DNA from: Streptomyces sp. Tue6028
GTDB lineage: Bacteria; Actinomycetota; Actinomycetes; Streptomycetales; Streptomycetaceae
NCBI RefSeq assembly: GCF_002300165.1
Contig: NZ_MLCE01000031.1
Coordinates: 62,001 to 126,000 of the forward strand
Length of the DNA: 64,000 nt
Direction of reading: 5' to 3'
The notes below the pieces were generated by a model. It searched no databases. It was not told the DNA's origin and saw only the letters and a list, made by a program, of their open reading frames with translations. Both the position numbers and the translations under genes were made by a program. Below, in pieces: positions 1 to 8,022 of the stretch. Position 1 is the first letter of the stretch; every line of letters begins with the position of its first letter.

Positions 1-747
1 GTCCTGGTGTCGTCGTTCAAGACGACCAAGGAGATCCTGTCGTCGCCGTTCGCGCTGCCGAAGCACTGGCAGTTCGACAACTACTCGCGCGCCTGGAGCG
101 ACGCGAGCATCGGGAAGTACTTCCTGAACTCCGTGATCGTGGTCGTCTGCGCACTGGTCCTGGTGATGTTGCTGGGCGCGATGTGCGCGTACGTCCTGGC
201 CCGGTTCCAGTTCCCGGGACGCCGGCTGATCTACTACGTGATGCTCGCCGGGCTGACCTTCCCGGTCTTCCTGGCGATCGTGCCGCTCTTCTTCCAGCTG
301 CAGAACTTCGGGCTGCTGAACACACGCCCGGGGCTGATCCTCACCTACGTCGCGTTCGCGCTGCCGTTCACGATGTTCTTCCTCTACGCGTTCTTCCGCT
401 CCCTGCCGCACGACGTGTACGAGGCCGCGCTGATCGACGGCGCGGGGGACTGGCGGGCGTTCTTCCAGGTGATGCTGCCGATGGCGCGGCCGGGCATGGC
501 GGCGGTGGCGATCTTCAACTTCCTGGGCCTGTGGAACCAGTTCCTGCTGCCGGTCGCGCTCAACACCGACCAGGACAAGTGGGTGCTGACCCAGGGCATG
601 GCCGCCTACGCGTCCTCGCAGGCCTACGGCATCGACTACGGTGCCCTGTTCGCGGCGATCGTCGTCACGGTGGTGCCCGTACTGATCGTGTACGTCATCT
701 TCCAGCGGCGGATCGCCGGTTCGGTGTCGCAGGGCACCTTCCGCTGA
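1..747 (+). CDS. ngcG: Sugar ABC transporter permease, NgcG-like (5' truncated by window)
   Basis: Inner-membrane permease (MalG/NgcG type) of a carbohydrate ABC importer. The frame is open from base 1, so the true start lies upstream; a GTG at 7 is internal. About 248 residues remain, with several hydrophobic segments and the cytoplasmic EAA loop (EAALIDGAGDWRAFFQVMLP) that docks the ATPase. The C-terminal QRRIAGSVSQGTFR is typical of the family. The gene next to it is rok7B7, and in S. coelicolor the ngcEFG N-acetylglucosamine/chitobiose importer sits exactly there, so I assign NgcG by sequence type plus synteny. Substrate is inferred, not seen. A long perfect hairpin follows the gene. Confidence 0.85.
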   Translation, partial: VLVSSFKTTKEILSSPFALPKHWQFDNYSRAWSDASIGKYFLNSVIVVVCALVLVMLLGAMCAYVLARFQFPGRRLIYYVMLAGLTFPVFLAIVPLFFQLQNFGLLNTRPGLILTYVAFALPFTMFFLYAFFRSLPHDVYEAALIDGAGDWRAFFQVMLPMARPGMAAVAIFNFLGLWNQFLLPVALNTDQDKWVLTQGMAAYASSQAYGIDYGALFAAIVVTVVPVLIVYVIFQRRIAGSVSQGTFR

Positions 748-835
748 CGCCCACCGTCGCGCCGTACGGCCGGCCGGGTCGCTCGGCCGGTCCGGCGGCC
801 GACGTCATCACGTAACCGCTGCTTCACCCGCTGCG

Positions 836-885
836 CACAGGGGTCGGGCCCCGGAGAGACAACTCTCCGGGGCCCGACCCCTGTG
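836..885. terminator. Perfect 23-bp stem-loop after ngcG
   Basis: Bases 836-858 pair with 863-885 around an ACAA loop. The stem is GC-rich and perfect. It ends the permease transcript before the rok7B7 promoter. No T-tract follows, as is usual in Streptomyces. Confidence 0.85.
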
Positions 886-917
886 TACGGCGGATGGCAC
901 CGATTTCTGTCAAGGGC

Positions 918-968
918 TTGACGCCACAGGTGCATCCAGCGGAGTTTGGGGTTCATAACTTGTACAAG
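918..968 (+). promoter_or_regulatory. Putative rok7B7 promoter and palindrome
   Basis: A TTGACG -35-like hexamer lies at 918-923. Downstream is the perfect 10-bp palindrome CTTGTACAAG (959-968), 50 bp ahead of the rok7B7 start. It could be an operator, possibly autoregulatory. The -10 element is not clear. Inference only. Confidence 0.35.
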
Positions 969-1017
969 GCTCAGTCACCCGGTGTGACGCGAGCCAGGGG
1001 CTAAGGGTGGAGAGTCA

Positions 1018-2217
1018 ATGGAGACTCCGGGGTCGCAGTCGTCGCTGCACCGAGCCAATCTGGAGCGCGTCGTACGTGCGGTGCGCCTTGCCGGTTCGCT
1101 CACGCAGGCGGAGATCGCGAGGACGACAGGCCTGTCCGCCGCGACCGTGTCCAATATCGTCCGTGAACTCAAGGACGGGGGGACCGTCGAGGTCACTCCC
1201 ACGTCGGCGGGCGGCCGCAGGGCCCGCAGCGTGTCCCTGAGCGGCGACGCCGGCATCGTCATCGGTGTCGACTTCGGTCACACGCATTTGCGCGTCGCGG
1301 TCGGGAATCTGGCCCACCAGGTGCTCGCCGAGGAGTCCGAGCCGCTCGACGTGGACGCCTCCGCCGCGCAGGGCTTCGACCGGGCGGAAGAGCTGGTCAG
1401 CCGCCTGATCGCGGCCACCGGCGTCGACCGGTCCAAGATCGCGGGCGTGGGGCTCGGTGTGCCGGGTCCGATCGACGTGGAGTCGGGGACCCTGGGTTCC
1501 ACCGCCATCCTGCCCGGCTGGACCGGTGCGAAGCCCGCCGAGGAGCTGCGGGGGCGGCTCGGTGTGCCGGTGCACGTGGACAACGACGCCAACCTGGGCG
1601 CGCTCGGCGAGATGGTCTGGGGCAGCGGCCGGGGCGCCAAGGATCTCGCGTACATCAAGGTCGCCAGCGGTGTGGGTGCCGGGCTGGTGATCAACGGCAA
1701 GATCTACCGCGGCCCCGGCGGCACGGCCGGAGAAATCGGTCATATTACTCTTGATGAATCCGGCCCCGTCTGTCGCTGCGGCAACCGAGGCTGCCTGGAG
1801 ACCTTTGCGGCCGCGCGCTACGTGCTGCCGCTCCTCCAGTCCAGTCACGGTACGGACCTGACCATGGAGGGTGTCGTCCGGCTGGCGCGGGACGGTGATC
1901 CGGGCTGTCGTCGGGTGATCGCCGACGTCGGTCGTCACATCGGCAGTGGAGTCGCGAATCTCTGCAATTTGCTGAACCCGAGCCGGGTGGTCCTCGGCGG
2001 CGATCTCGCCGAGGCCGGGGAGCTGGTTCTGGGGCCCATCAGGGAGTCGGTCGGGCGCTACGCGATCCCCAGCGCCGCACGTCAACTCTCGGTGCTTCCA
2101 GGGGCGCTTGGAGGCCGTGCGGAGGTCCTCGGGGCACTCGCTCTCGCGCTCAGCGAGATGGGTGATTCGACCCTTTTGGACGGCTCGCTCACTGCCGCCG
2201 CCCCTGCCTTCACTTAG
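1018..2217 (+). CDS. rok7B7: ROK-family transcriptional regulator Rok7B7
   Basis: 399-residue ROK (Repressor, ORF, Kinase) regulator. An N-terminal winged helix-turn-helix (about residues 15-65, with TQAEIARTTGLSAATVSNIV) is followed by a sugar-kinase-like fold beginning GVDFGHTH near residue 82. The ROK zinc motif CRCGNRGCLE (about 252-261) follows GEIGHITLDE. ATG 1018 is chosen because it lies behind a GGTGGAGAG ribosome site. The gene precedes xylFGH, the arrangement of S. coelicolor SCO6008, which is reported to control xylose uptake, carbon catabolite repression and antibiotic output. Assignment rests on family motifs plus synteny. Confidence 0.9.
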   Translation: METPGSQSSLHRANLERVVRAVRLAGSLTQAEIARTTGLSAATVSNIVRELKDGGTVEVTPTSAGGRRARSVSLSGDAGIVIGVDFGHTHLRVAVGNLAHQVLAEESEPLDVDASAAQGFDRAEELVSRLIAATGVDRSKIAGVGLGVPGPIDVESGTLGSTAILPGWTGAKPAEELRGRLGVPVHVDNDANLGALGEMVWGSGRGAKDLAYIKVASGVGAGLVINGKIYRGPGGTAGEIGHITLDESGPVCRCGNRGCLETFAAARYVLPLLQSSHGTDLTMEGVVRLARDGDPGCRRVIADVGRHIGSGVANLCNLLNPSRVVLGGDLAEAGELVLGPIRESVGRYAIPSAARQLSVLPGALGGRAEVLGALALALSEMGDSTLLDGSLTAAAPAFT

Positions 2218-2251
2218 AGAACGCATGGCACCGTTGCCATCTCGTTAAGTA

Positions 2252-2264
2252 TTTACTTCTTGAC
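2252..2264 (+). promoter_or_regulatory. Candidate Rok7B7 operator in xylF promoter
   Basis: TTTACTTCTTGAC matches every position of the Rok7B7 consensus TTKAMKHSTTSAV, as I recall it from the published S. coelicolor work. It overlaps a TTGACG -35-like hexamer (2260-2265) and a small inverted repeat AAGTA-TT-TACTT (2247-2258), so occupancy would block RNA polymerase at the xylF promoter. Confidence 0.6.
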
Positions 2265-2338
2265 GTCGCACGTGTGGCCGAGTTGACTTCCAGCCACCTC
2301 GGCCGCAACGACGCGGCCTCGTCAGGGAGGTTTCTGAA

Positions 2339-3448
2339 GTGAACACGCGTATGCGTCGTGCCGCCGTTGCCGTTGCCGCTGGTGCGATGGCCGTCTCGCT
2401 GGCCGCCTGTGGCAGTGCCAAGGAGTCCGGCGACAAGAGCGACAGCTCCAGCTCCGCCAAGAAGGGCGACGCGATCAAGGTCGGTCTGCTCCTTCCGGAG
2501 AACCAGACCGCTCGCTACGAGAAGTTCGACAAGCCCCTGATCACGCAGAAGATCAAGGAGCTCACGAACGACAAGGGCGAGGTCGTCTACGCCAACGCCA
2601 AGCAGGACGCCAGCACGCAGAACCAGCAGGTCGACACCATGATCACCAACAAGGTGGACGTGCTGATCGTCGACGCTGTGGACGCTGCCGCCATCAAGAA
2701 CTCGGTCCAGAAGGCCAAGGACGCCGGCATCCCGGTCGTGGCCTACGACCGTCTCGCGCAGGGTCCGATCGACGGCTACACCTCGTTCGACAACAAGACC
2801 GTCGGCAAGACGCAGGGCGAGGCCCTCCTGAAGGCTCTTGGCTCCAAGGCCAAGGACGGCAAGATCGTCATGATGAACGGGTCGGTCACCGACCCGAACG
2901 CCGCTCAGTTCAAGGCCGGCGCCCACGAGGTGCTCGACGGCAAGGTGAACATCGGCAAGGAGTACGACACCAAGGAGTGGAAGCCGGAGAACGCCAACTC
3001 CAACATGGAGGGCGCCATCTCGGCTCTCGGCAAGAAGAACATCATCGGCGTCTACTCCGCCAACGACGGCATGGCCGGCGGTATCATCACCGCCCTCAAG
3101 GCCAAGGGCCTGAAGGTCCCGGTCACCGGCCAGGACGCCGAGCTCGCGGGTGTGCAGCGCATCGTCGCCGGTGAGCAGTACATGAGCGTCTACAAGCCGT
3201 ACGCCCCCGAGGCCGACGCCGCCGCCGAGATGGCCGTCGCGCTCGCCCAGGGCAAGTCGCTCGACTCCGTCGCCAAGGACAAGGTCGACAGCCCGACCAC
3301 CAAGGGCGTTCCGTCGGTCCTGGTCGCCGTCACCTCGCTGACCAAGGACAACATCAAGGACACCGTCGTCAAGGACGGCGTCTACACGATCGACGACATC
3401 TGCACCTCCGCCTACAAGGCGGCCTGCGACAAGATCGGTCTGAAGTAA
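2339..3448 (+). CDS. xylF: Xylose ABC transporter substrate-binding lipoprotein XylF
   Basis: 369-residue extracellular sugar-binding lipoprotein of the ribose/xylose (periplasmic binding protein type 1) family. The signal peptide ends in lipobox LAAC with lipidated Cys24, then a Ser/Lys-rich linker. The mature part carries the family segments VGLLLPENQTARYEKFD, VDAVDAAAIKNSVQKAKDAG and GVYSANDGMAGGI. Start GTG 2339 has GGGAGG eight bases upstream. It binds xylose outside the membrane and delivers it to XylH. It is first gene of xylFGH, downstream of rok7B7 and a matching operator. Two hairpins separate it from xylG. Confidence 0.9.
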   Translation: MNTRMRRAAVAVAAGAMAVSLAACGSAKESGDKSDSSSSAKKGDAIKVGLLLPENQTARYEKFDKPLITQKIKELTNDKGEVVYANAKQDASTQNQQVDTMITNKVDVLIVDAVDAAAIKNSVQKAKDAGIPVVAYDRLAQGPIDGYTSFDNKTVGKTQGEALLKALGSKAKDGKIVMMNGSVTDPNAAQFKAGAHEVLDGKVNIGKEYDTKEWKPENANSNMEGAISALGKKNIIGVYSANDGMAGGIITALKAKGLKVPVTGQDAELAGVQRIVAGEQYMSVYKPYAPEADAAAEMAVALAQGKSLDSVAKDKVDSPTTKGVPSVLVAVTSLTKDNIKDTVVKDGVYTIDDICTSAYKAACDKIGLK

Positions 3449-3453
3449 TCTCC

Positions 3454-3569
3454 CGCAAGTCCCTTTCCAATCAATGGAATTCATCCTTGAATTCCGGATC
3501 GGGACTTGCGTGACGAAGCCCCTCCGGCGCCCCGCATCATCAGCCCCGCAAGCTTGGCGGGGCGCCGGA
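3454..3569 (+). promoter_or_regulatory. Two intercistronic stem-loops between xylF and xylG
   Basis: Hairpin 1: CGCAAGTCCC (3454-3463) pairs with GGGACTTGCG (3501-3510), with an inner GGAATTC/GAATTCC stem. Hairpin 2: a 13-bp stem, 3523-3535 with 3557-3569. They sit inside an operon, so they probably stabilise xylF mRNA or attenuate xylGH, giving more binding protein than membrane parts. They are not expected to be complete terminators. Confidence 0.6.
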
Positions 3570-3638
3570 CGGAACACCCCCCTCCAAAAACTTCTGCACA
3601 ACCTCCCGCCGGGTCAGGCGGCGAAGGAGATGGTTCAC

Positions 3639-4421
3639 GTGTCCGCTACGCCTGTGCTGGCGTTGCGCGGGGTCTCCAAGCGGTTCGGTGCCGTCCAGGC
3701 GCTCACCGACGTAGAGCTTGAGGTCCACGCCGGTGAAGTGGTCGCCCTGGTGGGCGACAACGGCGCCGGAAAGTCCACGCTGGTCAAGACGATCGCCGGC
3801 GTGCACCCCATCGATGAGGGCGCCATCGAGTGGGACGGCAAGACCGTCCAGATCAACCGGCCGCACGACGCACAGGCCCTGGGCATCGCGACCGTCTACC
3901 AGGACCTCGCGCTGTGCGACAACATCGACGTCGTCGGCAACCTCTACCTGGGCCGCGAGCTGAAGAAGCGCGGTGTCCTGGACGAGGTCGAGATGGAGCG
4001 CCGCTCCCGCGAGCTGCTGGACACGCTGTCCATCCGCATCCCCAGTGTCCGCATCCCGATCGCCTCGCTCTCCGGCGGTCAGCGCCAGACCGTGGCGATC
4101 GCCCGTTCGATGCTCGGTGAGCCCAAGCTCGTCATCCTCGACGAGCCCACCGCCGCCCTCGGCGTCGAGCAGACCGCTCAGGTCCTCGACCTGGTCGAGC
4201 GGCTGCGCGAGCGTGGCCACGCGGTGATCCTCATCAGCCACAACATGGCTGACGTGAAGGCCGTGGCCGACAAGGTCGCCGTCCTGCGCCTCGGGCGCAA
4301 CAACGGCGTCTTCGAGGTCAAGTCGACCTCCCAGGAAGAGATCATCTCCGCCATCACGGGCGCCACGGAGAACGCCGTGACCCGTCGTGCGGCGCGCAGC
4401 AATGGGGAGGCTCAGAAGTGA
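3639..4421 (+). CDS. xylG: Xylose ABC transporter ATP-binding protein XylG (single cassette)
   Basis: 260-residue ATPase energising xylose import. It has Walker A GDNGAGKST, signature SGGQRQ, Walker B LVILDEPTAALG and the switch histidine in ISHNM. It carries one nucleotide-binding cassette, about half of the double-cassette E. coli XylG, so it presumably works as a homodimer. The open frame extends upstream to 3474, but GTG 3639 is preferred because GAAGGAG (3623-3629) is nine bases before it; ATG 3630 abuts that site. The stop overlaps the xylH start by four bases. Confidence 0.88.
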   Translation: MSATPVLALRGVSKRFGAVQALTDVELEVHAGEVVALVGDNGAGKSTLVKTIAGVHPIDEGAIEWDGKTVQINRPHDAQALGIATVYQDLALCDNIDVVGNLYLGRELKKRGVLDEVEMERRSRELLDTLSIRIPSVRIPIASLSGGQRQTVAIARSMLGEPKLVILDEPTAALGVEQTAQVLDLVERLRERGHAVILISHNMADVKAVADKVAVLRLGRNNGVFEVKSTSQEEIISAITGATENAVTRRAARSNGEAQK

Positions 4422-5710
4422 GCATCGACAAGACCTCCGCGACCCCCGAGGACCACGTCGTGGAGAACCCCGAGGCTGCCGCCAAGGCGGTCACCGCGGT
4501 CGACCCCCGACTGCTGGTCCGCGAGCAGGGCCTCGCCGGCTACCTCTCCGAGTTCAAGCGCAAGATGAAGGCCGGTGACCTGGGTTCCCTCCCGGTCGTC
4601 GTCGGTCTGGTCATCATCTGGGCGATCTTCGCGAGCCTGAACTCGAACTTCCTCACCGCGGGCAACCTCTCCGACATCTCCGTGGCCATGGTCGGCACGG
4701 GCATGATCGCCGTCGGTATCGTCTTCGTGCTGCTGCTCGGCGAGATCGACCTGTCGGTCGGTTCCGTCTCCGGTGTCGCGGGCGCCGCCTTCGCGGTGCT
4801 GAGCGTCACACACGGGATGAACGAGTGGCTGGCCTTCGTGCTGGCCATCCTGACCGGCACGGTCGCCGGTGCGATCCACGGTTTCGTCTTCGCCCGCATC
4901 GGTGTCCCGGCGTTCGCCGTCACCCTGGCCGGTCTGCTGTTCTGGAACGGCTTCATGCTGCAGATCCTGGGCAGCAACGGCACCATCAACCTGGACAGCG
5001 AGGGCGTGGTCGCCAAGCTGACCAGCTACTACTTCACGGATGTGGCGGCCGCCTACGCGCTCGCCGTCGTCGTGACGGGCGTGTACTTCCTCAACTCCTA
5101 CTTCGGCAACCGTCGCCGTGAGGCCGCCGGTGTGCCGTCCGCGCCGCTGAGCGAGACCGTCGCGCGCACCGCGCTGCTCGCGATCGTCTCCTTCGCCGTG
5201 GCGATCATGTACAACCAGTACAAGGGCCTGCCGCTGGCCGTGGTGATCTTCATCGCGGTGCTGCTGCTCACGGACTTCGTGCTGCGCCGCACCTCGTACG
5301 GCCGGAAGATCTTCGCGCTCGGTGGCAGCGTCGAGGCCTCCCGCCGTGCCGGTATCAACGTGGAGATGGTCCGGATCTCGGTCTTCGCGATCTCCGGTAC
5401 CTTCGCCGCGATCGGCGGTCTGTTCATCGCCTCGAAGATCGCCTCCGCCAACCAGGGCGCCGGCGCCGGCGACCTGCTGATGAACGCCATCGCGGCGGCC
5501 GTCATCGGTGGCACCAGCCTCTTCGGTGGCCGTGGCCGCACCTGGAACGCCCTGCTCGGTGTTCTGGTCATCGTCTCGATCCAGTACGGCCTCGCCCTCG
5601 AGGGCATCGCCTCGCCGGTCCAGTACATGATCACCGGTGGTGTGCTCCTCGCCACCGTCGTCATCGACGCGGTCACCCGCAAGACCCAGAAGACGGCAGG
5701 CCGCGCCTAG
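4418..5710 (+). CDS. xylH: Xylose ABC transporter permease XylH
   Basis: 430-residue permease of the RbsC/XylH (branched-chain) class with about ten hydrophobic segments. It has a hydrophilic N-terminus of about 50 residues, the conserved GEIDLSVGSV segment after the third span, and near the C-terminus the family block GGTSLFGGRGR. GTG 4418 overlaps the xylG stop (GTGA), so translation is coupled. It forms the membrane channel with XylG and receives sugar from XylF. A perfect hairpin closes the operon. Confidence 0.9.
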   Translation: MSIDKTSATPEDHVVENPEAAAKAVTAVDPRLLVREQGLAGYLSEFKRKMKAGDLGSLPVVVGLVIIWAIFASLNSNFLTAGNLSDISVAMVGTGMIAVGIVFVLLLGEIDLSVGSVSGVAGAAFAVLSVTHGMNEWLAFVLAILTGTVAGAIHGFVFARIGVPAFAVTLAGLLFWNGFMLQILGSNGTINLDSEGVVAKLTSYYFTDVAAAYALAVVVTGVYFLNSYFGNRRREAAGVPSAPLSETVARTALLAIVSFAVAIMYNQYKGLPLAVVIFIAVLLLTDFVLRRTSYGRKIFALGGSVEASRRAGINVEMVRISVFAISGTFAAIGGLFIASKIASANQGAGAGDLLMNAIAAAVIGGTSLFGGRGRTWNALLGVLVIVSIQYGLALEGIASPVQYMITGGVLLATVVIDAVTRKTQKTAGRA

Positions 5711-5736
5711 CGCGACCGGCCCTTTTGGCCCCTTAC

Positions 5737-5772
5737 GAAGTGCCCGGTACCAACGGCGGTACCGGGCACTTC
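5737..5772. terminator. Terminator of xylFGH
   Basis: GAAGTGCCCGGTACC (5737-5751) and its exact complement (5758-5772) flank a six-base loop, 26 bases after the xylH stop. Perfect 15-bp stem. Confidence 0.9.
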
Positions 5773-5943
5773 CATGTCCGCGTGCGGCACCGGCGGCATC
5801 ACGGTGAAGAGAACGTGTGTACGGACGATTTACGGCCGAACGCGTGACGTACAACGTGGAGGCCGGGCACGGGCGCCAAAGACGGAACATTAGACTCGAC
5901 AGGCCCGGCAAAGCTCGAACAGCTCTACTGCAAGGAGGCACGG

Positions 5944-7875
5944 GTGCCGCTGCTGACCCGCATCAGGGGACCGCGCGATCTGGACCGGCTCAGCCTGGAG
6001 CAGCTGGACCAGCTGGCCGGCGAGATCAGGACCTTCCTCGTCGACGCGGTCTCCAAGACCGGCGGCCACCTCGGCCCCAACCTCGGTGTCGTGGAGCTCA
6101 CCATCGCCCTGCACCGCGTCTTCGAGTCGCCGAAGGACAAGGTGCTGTGGGACACGGGCCACCAGTCCTACGTCCACAAGCTGCTCACCGGCCGCCAGGA
6201 CTTCTCCCGGCTGAAGATGAGGGGCGGCCTGTCCGGCTACCCCTCGCAGGCCGAGTCCGAGCACGACGTCATCGAGAACTCGCACGCCTCCACGGTCCTC
6301 GGCTGGGCCGACGGCCTGGCCAAGGCGAACGAGGTGCTCCGCAAGGACGCCCATGTCGTCGCCGTCATCGGCGACGGCGCCCTCACCGGCGGTATGGCCT
6401 GGGAGGCGCTCAACAACATCGCCGACGCCAAGGACCGCCCGCTGGTCATTGTCGTCAACGACAACGAGCGCTCGTACGCCCCGACCATCGGCGGCCTCGC
6501 CAACCACTTGGCCACCCTGCGCACCACCGACGGCTACGAGCGCTTCCTGGCCCGCGGCAAGGACCTCCTGGAGCGCACCCCGGTCGTCGGCCGGCCGCTC
6601 TACGAGACCCTGCACGGCGCCAAGAAGGGCCTCAAGGACTTCATCGCCCCGCAGGGTATGTTCGAGGACCTCGGCCTGAAGTACGTCGGTCCGATCGACG
6701 GCCACGACATCGAGGCCCTGGAGTCCGCGCTGGCCCGCGCCAAGCGCTTCGGCGGCCCGGTCATCGTGCACTGCCTCACCGAGAAGGGCCGCGGCTACCA
6801 GCCCGCCCTCCAGGACGAGGCCGACCGCTTCCACGCCGTCGGCAAGATCCACCCCGACACGGGCCTGCCGATCGCGTCCTCCGGCGCCGACTGGACGTCC
6901 GTCTTCGGCGAGGAGATGGTCGAACTCGGCAAGGAGCGCGAGGACATCGTCGCCATCACGGCCGCGATGCTCCAGCCGGTCGGCCTCGACAAGTTCGCCA
7001 AGGCCTTCCCGAAGCGCGTGTACGACGTCGGCATCGCCGAGCAGCACGCCGCGGTCTCCGCGGCCGGCCTCGCCACCGGCGGACTGCACCCCGTCTTCGC
7101 CGTCTACGCCACCTTCCTCAACCGCGCCTTCGACCAGGTCCTGATGGACGTCGCCCTGCACAAGTGCGGCGTCACCTTCGTCCTGGACCGCGCGGGCGTC
7201 ACCGGCACCGACGGTGCCTCGCACAACGGCATGTGGGACATGTCGATCCTCCAGGTCGTCCCGGGCCTCAGGCTGGCGGCACCGCGCGACGCCGACCAGG
7301 TCCGCGCCCAGCTCCGGGAGGCCGTCGAGGTCACCGACGCGCCGACCGTGGTCCGCTTCTCCAAGGGAGCGGTCGGCCCCGCCGTGCCCGCCGTGGGCCG
7401 GATCGGCGGCATGGACGTCCTGCGGGCGCCCGGCACCGACATCCCCGACGTGCTGCTCGTCTCCGTCGGCGCGCTCGCGCCGATGTGCCTGGAGATCGCG
7501 GACCTCCTCGACAAGCAGGGCATCTCCACCACCGTCGTCGACCCGCGCTGGGTCAAGCCCGTCGACGAGGCCATGGCCCCGCTCGCCGAGCAGCACCGCG
7601 TGGTCGTCACCGTGGAGGACAACTCCCGTGTCGGCGGCGTGGGCTCGGCGGTCGCGCAGGCCCTGCGCGACGCGGGCGTCGACGTCCCGCTGCGCGACTT
7701 CGGCATTCCGCCGCGCTTCCTGGATCACGCCTCGCGCAAGGAGGTCCTGGCGGAGATCGGGCTGACCGCGCCCGACGTCGCCCGCCAGGTCACCGGGCTG
7801 GTCGCCAGGCTCGACGGCCGGTTCGAGCGCACGGCGGCGCACGCCGTGGACTCCGTGGAGCCGGCGCGCGACTGA
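5944..7875 (+). CDS. dxs: 1-deoxy-D-xylulose-5-phosphate synthase
   Basis: 643-residue thiamine-diphosphate enzyme joining pyruvate and glyceraldehyde-3-phosphate, the first step of the MEP isoprenoid pathway. The TPP/magnesium motif GDGALTGGMAWEALNN lies near residues 143-158; the transketolase pyrimidine-binding domain starts about residue 320 and includes EQHAAVSAAGLA, followed by the C-terminal domain (DPRWVKPVDEAM). Length is normal for Dxs. GTG 5944 follows AAGGAGG. It is monocistronic between two hairpins. Streptomyces often carry two dxs copies; this one is the copy beside xylFGH in S. coelicolor. Confidence 0.95.
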   Translation: MPLLTRIRGPRDLDRLSLEQLDQLAGEIRTFLVDAVSKTGGHLGPNLGVVELTIALHRVFESPKDKVLWDTGHQSYVHKLLTGRQDFSRLKMRGGLSGYPSQAESEHDVIENSHASTVLGWADGLAKANEVLRKDAHVVAVIGDGALTGGMAWEALNNIADAKDRPLVIVVNDNERSYAPTIGGLANHLATLRTTDGYERFLARGKDLLERTPVVGRPLYETLHGAKKGLKDFIAPQGMFEDLGLKYVGPIDGHDIEALESALARAKRFGGPVIVHCLTEKGRGYQPALQDEADRFHAVGKIHPDTGLPIASSGADWTSVFGEEMVELGKEREDIVAITAAMLQPVGLDKFAKAFPKRVYDVGIAEQHAAVSAAGLATGGLHPVFAVYATFLNRAFDQVLMDVALHKCGVTFVLDRAGVTGTDGASHNGMWDMSILQVVPGLRLAAPRDADQVRAQLREAVEVTDAPTVVRFSKGAVGPAVPAVGRIGGMDVLRAPGTDIPDVLLVSVGALAPMCLEIADLLDKQGISTTVVDPRWVKPVDEAMAPLAEQHRVVVTVEDNSRVGGVGSAVAQALRDAGVDVPLRDFGIPPRFLDHASRKEVLAEIGLTAPDVARQVTGLVARLDGRFERTAAHAVDSVEPARD

Positions 7876-7896
7876 CCGGACGGCCACAGGTCCAAA

Positions 7897-7937
7897 GGGC
7901 CGGTTTCAGCACCCTGAAGGGGTGGTGAAACCGGCCC
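7897..7937. terminator. Terminator after dxs
   Basis: GGGCCGGTTTCA (7897-7908) pairs with TGAAACCGGCCC (7926-7937); the stem extends inward imperfectly through CACCC/GGGTG. It starts 21 bases after the dxs stop. Confidence 0.88.
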
Positions 7938-8022
7938 ATTTGCGTGATTCTCTCGCGGCCGGGGCAAGCGGCTAACACGCCCCCTCGATCATTTCGAGGA
8001 CGTCAAGCGTGGAGGTACGCCC

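Noticed and set aside
3474..3638. Longer N-terminus for XylG
   Set aside because: It lies in the hairpin-rich spacer, has no family similarity, and a good ribosome site precedes GTG 3639.
4412..5941. 509-codon minus-strand frame opposite xylH
   Set aside because: His/Asp/Arg-rich shadow without motifs; plus strand encodes a normal permease.
5890..7887. 665-codon minus-strand frame opposite dxs
   Set aside because: Antisense shadow created by GC-rich third positions; the plus strand encodes a full Dxs.
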